DNA of 64,000 bases from Roseibium polysiphoniae. Its GTDB lineage: Bacteria; Pseudomonadota; Alphaproteobacteria; Rhizobiales; Stappiaceae. The position numbers and the translations under genes were made by a program. Positions 27,671 to 36,352 of this stretch are shown piece by piece; the first letter of the stretch is position 1; each line of letters opens with the position of its first letter. The notes below the pieces were generated by a model. That model ran no database searches. It saw only the letters and a program-made list of their open reading frames with translations, and had not been told where the DNA came from. Location of the stretch: positions 496,001 to 560,000 of the forward strand of contig NZ_JACYXJ010000005.1 of NCBI RefSeq assembly GCF_014842925.1, in the 5' to 3' direction.

Positions 27671-28444
27671 ATGTCCTTGATGAGTAAAATCGCCGGCTTG
27701 TTTGTGGTCGGCCAGATGCTGTGCGGCCAGATGCTCTGCGATCAGGCGCAGGCGGCAGGGAAAATAACGGTCTTCGCCGCGGCGAGCATGACCGAAGCCC
27801 TGACGGAAATTGGTCAGGCATTTGAAGCCTCGACCGGCACGGAGGTCGTCTTTTCGTTTGCAGGCACGGGCACCCTGGCGCGCCAGATCGAGGCAGGTGC
27901 ACCGGCAGACGTCTTTGTGTCAGCCGACGAAGCCTGGATGGACTATGTAAGCGCAAAGGGTGCAGTCAAACCGGACACAATTCGCGCGGTGGCGGCCAAC
28001 ACTCTCGTCCTCATCGGCTCTGAAGAAGCGAAGCCACTCCGACTGAAGCCTGATGAGATCAGTCAACGATTGGCGGGAAACCGTCTTGCAATAGCAGATC
28101 CCGAGACCGTTCCGGCCGGTCGATATGGCAAGGACGCGCTGGAGGCGACCGGCCTCTGGCAAGGCGTCTCAGGCACGCTGGCCCCTATGGACAATGTGCG
28201 AGTGGCGCTGGCCTCGGTCGCCCGGGGCGATACGCCGTTGGGCCTTGTCTACGGCTCGGATGCCCTGGTCGAGCCGAGAGTGAAGGTGCTTGCCGTATTT
28301 CCTGAAGAATCTCACCCGAAGATCCGCTATCCTGCGGCCGAGACGACAGAGGCCTCTGAAGAAGCAGCTGTTTTCATGGCGTTTTTACTTCGTGCCGAAG
28401 CGCAGGACATTTTCCGGCGTCTGGGATTTGCGCAAGTGAAATAG
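27671..28444 (+). CDS. modA: Molybdate ABC transporter, periplasmic binding protein
   Basis: A 257-residue protein with a signal peptide and the ModA core: VFAAASMTEALTEI, SFAGTGTLARQIEAGAPADVFVSADEAWMD, ADPETVPAGRYGKDAL and GLVYGSDAL. These segments hold the serines and alanines that bind molybdate or tungstate. The signal peptide contains an odd in-frame duplication, GQMLCGQMLCDQ, caused by a tandem repeat of about 15 bases near 27713-27742. Neither ATG candidate (27671, 27680) has a strong ribosome site. No ModE-type box was seen upstream. Confidence 0.92.
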   Translation: MSLMSKIAGLFVVGQMLCGQMLCDQAQAAGKITVFAAASMTEALTEIGQAFEASTGTEVVFSFAGTGTLARQIEAGAPADVFVSADEAWMDYVSAKGAVKPDTIRAVAANTLVLIGSEEAKPLRLKPDEISQRLAGNRLAIADPETVPAGRYGKDALEATGLWQGVSGTLAPMDNVRVALASVARGDTPLGLVYGSDALVEPRVKVLAVFPEESHPKIRYPAAETTEASEEAAVFMAFLLRAEAQDIFRRLGFAQVK

Positions 28445-28483
28445 GACACGGCGCTGGGTATCCGGTGAAGGACAGGGTAAAAT

Positions 28484-29191
28484 TTGGCGTTTCTTCAGCT
28501 CCAGCCCCAGGAATGGCAGGCCCTGATCCTGACATTGAAGGTCGCGCTGGTCGCTTTGGCTTTCGCTCTGCCGCTCGCAATCCTTGCGGCTTATGGTCTT
28601 GCCAGATGGCGGTTTCCCGGCCACGGTGTTGTCAACGCTCTCATACACATGCCTCTGGTTCTGCCTCCGGTGGTGACCGGCTATATTCTGCTGATCCTCT
28701 TTGGACGTAGCGGTCCGATCGGTCGTTTCCTCTGGGACACCTTCGGCATCAGCTTTGCCTTTAACTGGATGGGAGCGGCGATCGCCGCCGGCGTGATGGC
28801 GTTTCCGTTGATGGTCCGGCCGATCCGTCTGGCGTTCGAGGCGGTCGACCCGAAGCTGGAGGAAGCCGCCTCGTCCCTGGGCGCGCACCGCCTTGTAACG
28901 TTTGTGGTCGTCACGCTGCCACTGACCTTTCCCGGCATTCTCGGCGGTGCAATCCTTGGCTTTGCAAAGGCAATGGGTGAGTTCGGGGCGACGATTACCT
29001 TCGTCTCCAACATTCCCGGCGAAACCAGGACCCTGTCCCTTGCGCTCTATACTGCGACCCAGTCTCCTTCAGGCGATCTGGCGGCTTTTCGTCTGACCCT
29101 CATTGCGGCGATTGTTGCCTTCGGCGCTCTGATTGCATCTGAAGTCTGGGCCCGCCGACTGCGCAAACGGATCGGAGGCGTTGATGATTGA
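28484..29191 (+). CDS. modB: Molybdate ABC transporter permease
   Basis: The 235-residue inner-membrane permease has about five helices and the EAA coupling loop EEAASSLGAHRLVTFVVVTLPLTFPGILGG. Also typical of ModB are MPLVLPPVVTGYILL and KAMGEFGATITFVSNIPGETRTL. The likely start is a TTG at 28484, a few bases after AAGGACAGGG; the next candidates are too far inside the first helix. The 3' end overlaps modC by eight bases. Confidence 0.93.
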   Translation: MAFLQLQPQEWQALILTLKVALVALAFALPLAILAAYGLARWRFPGHGVVNALIHMPLVLPPVVTGYILLILFGRSGPIGRFLWDTFGISFAFNWMGAAIAAGVMAFPLMVRPIRLAFEAVDPKLEEAASSLGAHRLVTFVVVTLPLTFPGILGGAILGFAKAMGEFGATITFVSNIPGETRTLSLALYTATQSPSGDLAAFRLTLIAAIVAFGALIASEVWARRLRKRIGGVDD

Positions 29192-30317
29192 CGTCGACAT
29201 CACAGGCCATGTTGGCACCTTCAAAGTGAAGGCGAATTTTGTCGGGTCGTCCGGTGTGACCTCGCTCTTTGGCCAATCGGGCGCAGGCAAATCCACGATC
29301 ACCAACATGATCGCCGGGCTCTTGCGGCCGGATCGTGGGCGGATTGCAGTCGATGGTGAAGTTCTTTTCGACAGCCAGAAGGGCATCGACCTATCGGTGC
29401 GAAAGCGTCGGGTGGGGCATGTGTTTCAGGATGCGCGTCTGTTTCCGCATCTATCCGTCAAAGCCAATCTGACGTTCGCGCGATGGGCCGGAGGGCGAGC
29501 GGACTCTAGGCCCGTTTCGGAAGTCGTTGAGCTGCTTGGAATAGGCAGCCTGCTGGATCGGCGACCGGGCAATCTTTCCGGCGGGGAGCGTCAGCGGGTG
29601 GCCATCGGCCGGGCGCTTCTGTCCGGTCCGCGTCTTCTGCTCATGGATGAGCCATTGGCGTCTCTCGATCAGGGTCGCAAGGCCGACATCTTGCCCTATC
29701 TGGATCGGCTGCGAACCGAAGCGGGCATTCCGATCCTCTACGTCAGCCACGCCATGGAAGAGGTCGCGCGCCTTTCCCAGACGCTGGTCATCGTCTCAAA
29801 GGGCGAGACAATTGCACATGGGCCGGTGGCAGATGTGCTGTCGCGCGTCGACCTCGGGCGAGCAACCGGCCGTCATGAGGCGAGCGCGTTGCTCGAGGGA
29901 AGGGTCGTCCGCATCGATCAGGAGTGGGGTCTCAGCCATGTTGAGATCGGCGATGGTCAGTCTGTTCAAGTCCCTGGCCTCGACGCAGCTCTCGGTGAGG
30001 CCATTCGGCTGCGGATTCGCGCGCGAGACGTAGCAGTCGCCTTGCAAAAGCCCGAGGGCATCAGCATTCGAAACGCCATAGCCGGCGAGGTGAAGTCGAT
30101 ATCCGATGAAGCCGGCCCCTATACCGAGATCCTGTGTTCTGCTGGCAGCCAGAATGTGCGTGCGCGCCTGACGCGGGCGTCCGTCGCGCAACTGGCTCTG
30201 CAGCCGGGAAAGCAGATCTATCTTCTCATCAAGAGTGTCGCGATCGACCGCCGCCAGAGCGCACCGGCGTCTGGCCTCGCGAACGATGATGCCGTATCGG
30301 CGCAAACGCTGGTATAA
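29184..30317 (+). CDS. modC: Molybdate ABC transporter ATP-binding protein
   Basis: The 377-residue ATPase has Walker A GQSGAGKST (about 31-39), the signature NLSGGERQRVAIGRALL, Walker B LLLMDEPLASLD and the switch histidine in YVSHAMEE. A C-terminal Mop/TOBE molybdate-binding domain follows (about 235-360). The ATG at 29184 overlaps the modB stop and is preceded by GGAGG in the modB coding end, indicating translational coupling. The stop codon lies within a TATAAT that could serve the next gene. Confidence 0.94.
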   Translation: MIDVDITGHVGTFKVKANFVGSSGVTSLFGQSGAGKSTITNMIAGLLRPDRGRIAVDGEVLFDSQKGIDLSVRKRRVGHVFQDARLFPHLSVKANLTFARWAGGRADSRPVSEVVELLGIGSLLDRRPGNLSGGERQRVAIGRALLSGPRLLLMDEPLASLDQGRKADILPYLDRLRTEAGIPILYVSHAMEEVARLSQTLVIVSKGETIAHGPVADVLSRVDLGRATGRHEASALLEGRVVRIDQEWGLSHVEIGDGQSVQVPGLDAALGEAIRLRIRARDVAVALQKPEGISIRNAIAGEVKSISDEAGPYTEILCSAGSQNVRARLTRASVAQLALQPGKQIYLLIKSVAIDRRQSAPASGLANDDAVSAQTLV

Positions 30318-30318
30318 T
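30313..30318 (+). promoter_or_regulatory. Possible -10 element for a leaderless dctB transcript
   Basis: A perfect TATAAT overlaps the modC stop codon. With standard spacing the first transcribed base would be the A of the dctB ATG at 30325, so the mRNA would have no leader; no Shine-Dalgarno is seen there. The -35 region around 30290 (TGCCGT) is poor, so this is tentative. Confidence 0.35.
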
Positions 30319-30324
30319 GTTCCT

Positions 30325-32115
30325 ATGAAGACGGTGACCCGACGCAGGCAGGCACGCAAGGCCAAGTTCCTCAGCATAACCGCAATGTTCATCGTGAGCA
30401 TTGCCGTGATCTGGGTCACCGGAGTGATCAGTCTTGGGTTTTTCGTCAGCGATGTGAAAACCCGATCGGAAGCGAGCCTGAAAGTTCAGGCCGCTGTTCT
30501 GGAAGGCCTGCTCGACAAGTTTCGTCTCATGTCACCCCTTCTGGCGCGAAGTCCTGATGCGTCACGGATCGTTTCTGGCCAAGACGGCAGCGCCGGCCGC
30601 GGCATGGCTTCCATCTCCGCAGGGATGGCGGGCGCAGAGGAGGTCTGGTTTTTGTCCGCGGACGGATCGCCGATCGCCTCAAGCAATGCATCGAACAAGT
30701 CGATCGCCGCAGGCGGAAGCCGCGCAATTCCCGACGCGTTTGCTCAGGCCATGCAGGGCCAGCTTGGGCGCGAGTTTATCGAAGGGTCTGCGTCCCGGCC
30801 GGCAAGCTACGTCTTTTCATCTCCGGTACGCCTCGAAGGTCAAACAGTCGGGGTGCTCGCGGTCATGGTGAGCCTTGCGGTTGTGGAACAGGCCTGGGCG
30901 CTCAGCAAGGACCCGATCATCGCGATCGATGGCGACGGCCAGATCCTGGTGAGCAATGTCGCGAGCTGGCGCGGCCTGAACGTCTCCGAGGTTGAAACGG
31001 ATGCCGATCTGAGATTGGTGATCGAGGACGGCAATCCGTCCAATTTTGTCCAGCTGGCGGACCGGCGTCCCCGCAGCAGCCGGCTGGAGTTGGGCAAGCC
31101 GCTTCCCGTGCTCGGATGGAATGTCGTGATCTTTGCCGACACGACCGAAGCGCGGCGACAGTCTGCCCGGGCCATGGTGATCTCGCTTCTTCTTTGCGTC
31201 ATCGTCGGCGGAATTTTGTGGGCGATGTTGAACCGTCGCGAGGAGCAGGCGCGCCGATCACGGCGGAACCGGGCAGCGTCCTTGCGCCTTGAACGGCGCG
31301 TTCGAAGTCGGACAACGGAGCTGCGCAAGGCGAATGCACAGCTTGAGCAGGAAGTCCGCGATCGCCAGCAGGCAGAAGCGGACCTTCGCCACGCGCAGGC
31401 GGAGCTGGTGCAGGCTGCCAAGCTCGCCACCCTCGGCAAAATGTCGGCAGCGCTTAGTCATGAATACAATCAGCCCCTGGCAGCGATAAAATCAGATGCA
31501 GAGATTGCCGAAATGCTGATCGCGCGCGGAACACCGGACAAGGCGGCTGCCAATCTTGGGCGCATCGGCGGGATGGTCGACCGGATGGCCGAAATCGCCA
31601 GGACCCTGAAGGGATTCTCGCGCCGTGCTGGAACCGATATCAAGCCGGTTTCCCTGCGCCAGGTGATTGACGAGGCGCTTCTGCTGTTGATGCCGCAGAT
31701 CAAGCAGAACGGTGTCGAGCTCAGGACCACCTTGCCGGAAGACGATATCATCGTACGCGGCGGCAAGATCCGCCTTGAGCAAGTGGTGATGAATCTCGTC
31801 TCCAACGCGCTCGATGCTGTCAGGTCTGCCTCTAAGCCGCGCGTTGAACTCACGCTAGCGCAGACCGGCTCATATGCCGTCATTACCGTCTCTGACAATG
31901 GCGGTGGCATCGATGCCGAGGTTCTGCCGCAGATCTTCGACCCGTTTTTCACGACGAAGGATGTCGGCTTGGGGCTGGGCCTTGGGCTCTCGATCGCCTA
32001 CAAGATCGTTCACGATTTCTCCGGAACACTTGCTGCCGAAAACGATGAGGCCGGTGGGGCCCGGTTTGTCATGCGTATTCCGGTGGTGGATGCGCAAACC
32101 CTAGCGGCGGAATAA
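30325..32115 (+). CDS. dctB: C4-dicarboxylate sensor histidine kinase DctB-like
   Basis: A 596-residue membrane kinase. An N-terminal membrane helix (about 15-40) is followed by a periplasmic sensor of about 240 residues, a second helix (about 288-310) and a coiled coil ([20 protein letters not shown] onwards). The dimerisation/phosphoacceptor region is [22 protein letters not shown], where the HExNQPLAAI box is typical of DctB. The ATP-binding part has [23 protein letters not shown] and GLGLGLSIA. The partner response regulator dctD follows after six bases. Together they should sense C4-dicarboxylates for the TRAP transporter genes 3 kb downstream. Confidence 0.88.
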   Translation: MKTVTRRRQARKAKFLSITAMFIVSIAVIWVTGVISLGFFVSDVKTRSEASLKVQAAVLEGLLDKFRLMSPLLARSPDASRIVSGQDGSAGRGMASISAGMAGAEEVWFLSADGSPIASSNASNKSIAAGGSRAIPDAFAQAMQGQLGREFIEGSASRPASYVFSSPVRLEGQTVGVLAVMVSLAVVEQAWALSKDPIIAIDGDGQILVSNVASWRGLNVSEVETDADLRLVIEDGNPSNFVQLADRRPRSSRLELGKPLPVLGWNVVIFADTTEARRQSARAMVISLLLCVIVGGILWAMLNRREEQARRSRRNRAASLRLERRVRSRTTELRKANAQLEQEVRDRQQAEADLRHAQAELVQAAKLATLGKMSAALSHEYNQPLAAIKSDAEIAEMLIARGTPDKAAANLGRIGGMVDRMAEIARTLKGFSRRAGTDIKPVSLRQVIDEALLLLMPQIKQNGVELRTTLPEDDIIVRGGKIRLEQVVMNLVSNALDAVRSASKPRVELTLAQTGSYAVITVSDNGGGIDAEVLPQIFDPFFTTKDVGLGLGLGLSIAYKIVHDFSGTLAAENDEAGGARFVMRIPVVDAQTLAAE

Positions 32116-32121
32116 ACGACG

Positions 32122-33450
32122 ATGGATCAGGCCTGCGTTCTGCTGGTGGATGACGAGGAAGACTTGCGGGCATCGCTGTCGCAGGGGCTGGAACTCTCTG
32201 GCCACAAGGTTGTTGCCACGGGCGATCCCGAAGCCGCGCTCGAGCTGATCACACGCGGGTTTTACGGCGTCTTGGTGACCGACATCAGGATGCGCGGAAC
32301 TGATGGCTTTGCCGTCATGCGCAAGGCGTTTGAAATCGATCCTGCCCTTCCTGTGGTCCTGATCACAGGTCATGGCGATGTGCCCTTGGCCGTGGAGGCC
32401 ATGCGCGCCGGCGCTTATGACTTCATGGAGAAGCCCTTTTCGGTGTCGAGCCTCGCGTCGGTGGCCGAGCGCGGCATCGAAAAGCGTCGGCTTGTGCTTG
32501 AGAACCGTAAATTGCGCGAGGAACTGGCAGACCGCGATGGCCTGGAAAGCCGTCTCGTCGGACGCGCCGCAGCCATGGACAAGCTCCGGCGCGACGTTCT
32601 GGCGCTGGCCGCGACCGATGCGGATATTTTGATCGTCGGGGAGACGGGCGCAGGCAAGGAAGTGGTTGCCCGGGCTCTCCACGATGAGGGACCACGGCAC
32701 AACCGGCCCTTTGTTGCGCTCAACTGCGGCGCGCTTCCAGCCGAGATCATTGAATCTGAACTGTTCGGCCATGAAAAGGGCGCCTTCACTGGTGCCAGCG
32801 GGCAGCGTATCGGCAAGCTGGAACATGCCCACGGCGGTACGGTGTTCCTTGATGAGATCGAATCCATGCCGCTCGAGCTGCAGGTCAAACTGCTACGGGT
32901 GATCGAGACCCGAACCATTGAACGCCTGGGCTCGAACAAGTCGATCGAGCTTGATGTCCGCTTTATTGCAGCGACGAAAGAGGATCTAGAGGAGGCCGGC
33001 AAGGAAGGCCGGTTCCGTCTGGATCTGTTTTATCGTCTTAACGTCGTATCAATCGCAATTCCTCCGCTGAGGGAGCGGCTGGAGGATATTCCCTTGCTCT
33101 TCCAGCATCTTGCGGTGGAAGCACGGGCACGCTATCGGCGGGAAATCCCCGATGTCTCCGAGAGTTATCTGACCAGGCTGATGGCGCGCGACTGGCCGGG
33201 AAATGTCCGCGAGCTGCGCAATGTGGCGGATCGCTTTGTGTTGGGCTTGGAAAGTTCAGCAGAGGCTGAGACAGAGGCGGCCTCAAACCTGTTTGATCAG
33301 GTCGCGGCCTATGAAAAGACCCTGATCGCAGCGGAACTGAAGCGCAACGACGGATCGATCAAGGCGACTTACGAGAATCTGGGTCTGTCACGAAAAGCGC
33401 TGTACGAGAAAATGAAGAAATACGGTCTTGAGCGCAAAGATGCCCAATGA
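32122..33450 (+). CDS. dctD: Sigma-54-dependent response regulator DctD-like
   Basis: The 442-residue NtrC-type activator has three parts. The receiver domain (about 1-120) has the DDEED acidic pocket and phosphoacceptor VTDIRM. The AAA+ domain (about 145-375) has Walker A GETGAGKE, the sigma-54 contact loop GAFTGA, Walker B GTVFLDEIE and the arginine-finger region. The C-terminal Fis-type helix-turn-helix is near LKRNDGSIKATYENLGLSRKALYEKMKKYGL. It should activate the sigma-54 promoter before dctP. A hairpin lies 29 bp after the stop. Confidence 0.93.
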   Translation: MDQACVLLVDDEEDLRASLSQGLELSGHKVVATGDPEAALELITRGFYGVLVTDIRMRGTDGFAVMRKAFEIDPALPVVLITGHGDVPLAVEAMRAGAYDFMEKPFSVSSLASVAERGIEKRRLVLENRKLREELADRDGLESRLVGRAAAMDKLRRDVLALAATDADILIVGETGAGKEVVARALHDEGPRHNRPFVALNCGALPAEIIESELFGHEKGAFTGASGQRIGKLEHAHGGTVFLDEIESMPLELQVKLLRVIETRTIERLGSNKSIELDVRFIAATKEDLEEAGKEGRFRLDLFYRLNVVSIAIPPLRERLEDIPLLFQHLAVEARARYRREIPDVSESYLTRLMARDWPGNVRELRNVADRFVLGLESSAEAETEAASNLFDQVAAYEKTLIAAELKRNDGSIKATYENLGLSRKALYEKMKKYGLERKDAQ

Positions 33451-33479
33451 ATGCCGGTCGCGGCTCTTGATCCCGTCAC

Positions 33480-33502
33480 AGGCCTCTCAAAAACAGAGGC
33501 CT
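33480..33502 (+). terminator. Perfect hairpin after dctD
   Basis: AGGCCTCT and AGAGGCCT flank the loop CAAAAAC. There is no T tract, so termination would be weak or need other factors, but it separates dctBD from the next promoter. Confidence 0.5.
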
Positions 33503-33541
33503 ACCTGGAATCTGTGGTCCTACCGGTAAAAATTGACCGCA

Positions 33542-33568
33542 TGTCACAGCAGCGGCAGCTGTCTCGTC
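33542..33568 (+). promoter_or_regulatory. Putative ECF41-type promoter
   Basis: TGTCACA at 33542-33548 and CGTC at 33565-33568, spaced by 16 bases, match the promoter motif described for ECF41 sigma factors (TGTCACA / CGTC). It lies about 45 bp upstream of the AhpD-like gene whose operon encodes an ECF41-type sigma factor, so autoregulation is expected. Confidence 0.7.
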
Positions 33569-33613
33569 AACCAGTTATCGAAACAATTTCGATCCATTGA
33601 CGAGGTGACACAA

Positions 33614-34048
33614 ATGACAATTCAAACAGCCCATATAGATCATCGAAAGCAGATCCCGCAGGTGCTTCAGGCTTTGGGAATTGTCTCGGCATCCTTCGCA
33701 CAAAACGGGCTTGATCCGAAGCTGCAACATCTGGTGGATCTACGCGTTTCGCAGATCAATCAATGCGCCTTTTGCGTCAAGATGCACATCAAGGAAGCCC
33801 AGAACGCCGGTGAGACGGCGGAGCGTCTGGAGCGCCTTGTGGTCTGGCGCCACGTGGAAGATTTCGATGCCAAAGAGAAGGCAGCTCTTGCCTGGGCGGA
33901 AGCTTTGACCGTGGTGGATTCTGATCGGGACTTCGGCCCCTTGCGCGCCGCGCTCCGAGAACATTTTGAGGAAGCGCAGATCAGTCTGCTGACATCGGCG
34001 GTTGCCATGATAAACCTCTGGAACCGCATTCAGATATCGAACTACTGA
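33614..34048 (+). CDS. Carboxymuconolactone decarboxylase/AhpD-family protein
   Basis: The 144-residue protein has the AhpD-type redox motif CAFCVKMH (C51, C54, H58) within SQINQCAFCVKMHIKEA. It suggests a peroxidase-related thiol chemistry, not a true muconolactone decarboxylase. The start ATG at 33614 follows GAGGTGA. The gene is one base from the ECF41 sigma factor start, and AhpD/CMD-like proteins are the commonest partners of ECF41 sigma factors. The signal to which the pair responds is unknown. Confidence 0.9.
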   Translation: MTIQTAHIDHRKQIPQVLQALGIVSASFAQNGLDPKLQHLVDLRVSQINQCAFCVKMHIKEAQNAGETAERLERLVVWRHVEDFDAKEKAALAWAEALTVVDSDRDFGPLRAALREHFEEAQISLLTSAVAMINLWNRIQISNY

Positions 34049-34049
34049 C

Positions 34050-34967
34050 ATGAATGAGAGCATCAAACTTGATCAGTTTGAAATGGCCAGGCCCCGATTG
34101 TTGGGACTGGCCTATCGCCTGCTCGGATCCTGGGCGGATGCGGAAGACGCCGTGCAGGACACCTTTTTGAAGTGGCAAGGCGTTGAGGCATCAGACATTC
34201 GAAATCCCGACGCCTGGCTCACCACGGCCTGCACCAACAGATGCCTCGATATTTTGAAATCTGCTGGCCGCAGGCGGGTGGACTATGTCGGCCCCTGGTT
34301 GCCCGAGCCGCTGCAGACCGAAACCGTCGCCGGGCCGGAAGAAAGCCATGAGCTGGCTGCATCTCTGACCACAGCTTTTCTTCTCCTGCTGGAGCGGCTG
34401 AGTCCGAAAGAGCGAGCATCCTATCTCCTGCGGGAGGTTTTCGGCCACTCCTATGAGGAGGTCTCGGAAACCCTCGATCTTTCTGAAGCCGCTTGCCGGC
34501 AGCTGGTGTCGCGAGCCCGGCGCACCGTTGGCAGGGACGCCTCGCGCTATGTCCCAAGCCCGGAGCGTCAGGAGGTCTTGTTGGCAGCGTTCCAGGAGGC
34601 GGTGTCGACAGGATCAATGTCGTCTCTCAGCACACTCTTGTCCGAAGACATCGAGCTGCACACTGACGGTGGCGGCAAGGTTCGGGCTGCATTGCGCGTT
34701 CTCTCTGGCCGGGAGACAATCGAGAAGTTTCTGCTTCATGTGCTGTGCAAGACGTGGCCCGGATATGAGCTCGAAAGAGCCGAGATCAACGGGCGGCAGG
34801 GCTTGATCGCATTCGAAAACGGCGAGATCGTTGCGGTTCTGAGCGCCGAGTTTTCGGACGATGGCATGGCGCGCCAGATCTTCATCACCCGCAACCCTGA
34901 AAAGCTGCGAACCCTGCGGCTGCGCGCGCACCATGAGATCTCCAACGGTGGCTTGAGCATCAATTGA
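34050..34967 (+). CDS. ECF41-type (SigJ-like) RNA polymerase sigma factor
   Basis: The 305-residue sigma factor has region 2 (LLGSWADAEDAVQDTFLKW), region 4 (about 110-165, FGHSYEEVSETLDLSEAACR) and a long C-terminal SnoaL-like domain in place of an anti-sigma gene. ECF41 hallmarks are visible: WLPEPL in the linker (83-88), DGGGK (206-210) and NPEKL near the end (282-286). In studied ECF41 factors the C-terminal domain controls activity. It is co-transcribed with the AhpD-like gene from a matching promoter and probably regulates that operon itself. Confidence 0.92.
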   Translation: MNESIKLDQFEMARPRLLGLAYRLLGSWADAEDAVQDTFLKWQGVEASDIRNPDAWLTTACTNRCLDILKSAGRRRVDYVGPWLPEPLQTETVAGPEESHELAASLTTAFLLLLERLSPKERASYLLREVFGHSYEEVSETLDLSEAACRQLVSRARRTVGRDASRYVPSPERQEVLLAAFQEAVSTGSMSSLSTLLSEDIELHTDGGGKVRAALRVLSGRETIEKFLLHVLCKTWPGYELERAEINGRQGLIAFENGEIVAVLSAEFSDDGMARQIFITRNPEKLRTLRLRAHHEISNGGLSIN

Positions 34968-35000
34968 TCTCGATCGGTGATTGGGCACACGAAGCTCAGA

Positions 35001-35018
35001 TGTGTCGATATCGACACA
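35001..35018. promoter_or_regulatory. Upstream activator site 1 for DctD
   Basis: Perfect 18-bp palindrome TGTGTCGATATCGACACA, centred about 142 bp before the expected dctP start of transcription, a usual distance for an enhancer-binding protein of the NtrC family. Assignment to DctD is inference from context. Confidence 0.65.
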
Positions 35019-35034
35019 TTAACGCTCTCTTTAC

Positions 35035-35050
35035 GGGTCGGTTTCGACCC
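35035..35050. promoter_or_regulatory. Upstream activator site 2 for DctD
   Basis: GGGTCG and CGACCC flank four bases, with the same TCG-N4-CGA core as site 1, centred 33 bp (three helical turns) from it. A third, shorter palindrome TTGTCGACAA is at 35074-35083. Confidence 0.6.
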
Positions 35051-35125
35051 ATATCCAGCGCAAATACGATGTGTTGTCGACAAAGGATGGCGAATTTCCG
35101 GCAGAATTCGGGCATTTTGCCTGCT

Positions 35126-35141
35126 TGGCATGGGCATTGCT
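35126..35141 (+). promoter_or_regulatory. Sigma-54 (-24/-12) promoter of dctPQM
   Basis: TGGCATGGGCATTGCT matches the sigma-54 consensus TGGCAC-N5-TTGCW with one mismatch. The GG and GC dinucleotides have the required ten-base spacing. It precedes dctP by about 80 bp and lies downstream of the palindromic sites, which fits control by DctD. Confidence 0.8.
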
Positions 35142-35221
35142 AACATAGGGCCAGCGTGAAAACCGCGCTGCCGGATGCGTCCGTGTCCGGAGTGTCAGTA
35201 AAATGTCTGGGAGGACATTTC

Positions 35222-36229
35222 ATGAAAAAATTCGTTCTGGCTGCCGCTGCAGCAGCCTCTTTTGCGTTCACTGGTGTTGCTCAGGCTGCCGATGAGTGCG
35301 CCGACGGCGAGATCGTCATCAAGTTCAGCCATGTTGTGTCCGCTCAGGGCCACCCCAAGGGTGAAATGGCATCTGCACTGGCAGACCGCATCAACAGCGA
35401 AATGGACGGCACCGCCTGCATGCAGGTATTCCCGTCGTCTCAGCTGTTCGACGACAACAAGGTGATGGAAGCTCTGCTTCTGGGAGATGTGCAGCTGGCT
35501 GCTCCGTCCCTGTCGAAGTTCGAGTCCTACACGCTCAAGTATCGCGTTTTCGATCTGCCGTTCCTGTTCTCCAACATGGACGCCGTGACCACCTTCACCA
35601 AGGGTGACAAGGGTCAGGAACTGCTTGGCGCAATGTCAGAATACGGCTTCGTCGGCCTGGGCTATGTCTTCAACGGCCTGAAGCAGTTCTCTGCCAACAA
35701 GCCGCTGAACGTTCCCACCGATGCCGCTGGTCTCAAGTTCCGCGTTCAGACATCTGACGTGGCCGTTGCCATGATCGAAGCCATGGGCGCAAACGCTCAG
35801 AAGCTGGCGTTCAAGGAAGTCTATGGCGCACTTCAGACTGGTGTCGTCGATGGTCAGGAAAACACCTGGTCGAACATCTACACCAAGAAGTTCTTCGAAG
35901 TGCAGGACGGCACAACCGAAACCAACCACCAGCTCCTCACCTATCTTGCTGTGACGTCGCAGGAGTGGCTCGACAGCCTGGAGCCGGGCGTACGTGACCA
36001 GTTCGTGAAGATCTTCACCGAAGTCAGCGATGAGTACAACCAGCGCGCTGCTTCGATCAACGAAGACAACAAGAAGCAGATCATGGATGCCGGTGGTGTT
36101 GTTCGCAACCTGACACCTGAACAGCGCAACGAATGGGTCGAAACCATGAAGCCGGTTTGGGACCAGTTCCGCGACGACATCGGTCAGGACGTGATCGACG
36201 CAGCTGTTGCATCCAACAAGGCAAGCTAA
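35222..36229 (+). CDS. dctP: TRAP C4-dicarboxylate transporter, periplasmic binding protein
   Basis: The 335-residue protein has a signal peptide (KKFVLAAAAAASFAFTGVAQA) and a TRAP DctP domain. Family features are IKFSHVVSAQGHPKGEMA, FPSSQLFDD, the substrate-carboxylate arginine in LKFRVQTSDV, and VYGALQTGVVDGQENTWSNI. It binds malate, succinate or fumarate in the periplasm and delivers them to DctQM. Start ATG at 35222 with GGGAGG upstream. A strong hairpin follows the gene before dctQ. Confidence 0.94.
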   Translation: MKKFVLAAAAAASFAFTGVAQAADECADGEIVIKFSHVVSAQGHPKGEMASALADRINSEMDGTACMQVFPSSQLFDDNKVMEALLLGDVQLAAPSLSKFESYTLKYRVFDLPFLFSNMDAVTTFTKGDKGQELLGAMSEYGFVGLGYVFNGLKQFSANKPLNVPTDAAGLKFRVQTSDVAVAMIEAMGANAQKLAFKEVYGALQTGVVDGQENTWSNIYTKKFFEVQDGTTETNHQLLTYLAVTSQEWLDSLEPGVRDQFVKIFTEVSDEYNQRAASINEDNKKQIMDAGGVVRNLTPEQRNEWVETMKPVWDQFRDDIGQDVIDAAVASNKAS

Positions 36230-36251
36230 GCCTTAAGGATCGACCTTATGC

Positions 36252-36279
36252 CGAAGGGCCCGGATCTCCGGGCCCTTCG
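36252..36279 (+). other. Strong hairpin between dctP and dctQ
   Basis: CGAAGGGCCCGG and CCGGGCCCTTCG pair perfectly around ATCT, 22 bp after the dctP stop, with no T tract. Such hairpins protect the upstream binding-protein mRNA or partly terminate, giving more DctP than DctQM. Confidence 0.75.
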
Positions 36280-36352
36280 TTGCAAACGGATACCTAATTC
36301 AACAAATTGATGTCCATGGAGCCATCAGGCTGCAGGGTAGGGGGAGGCACTC

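Noticed and set aside
34977-35159. A 60-codon frame upstream of dctP
   Set aside because: It spans the palindromes and the sigma-54 promoter and has no ribosome site, so it is regulatory DNA.
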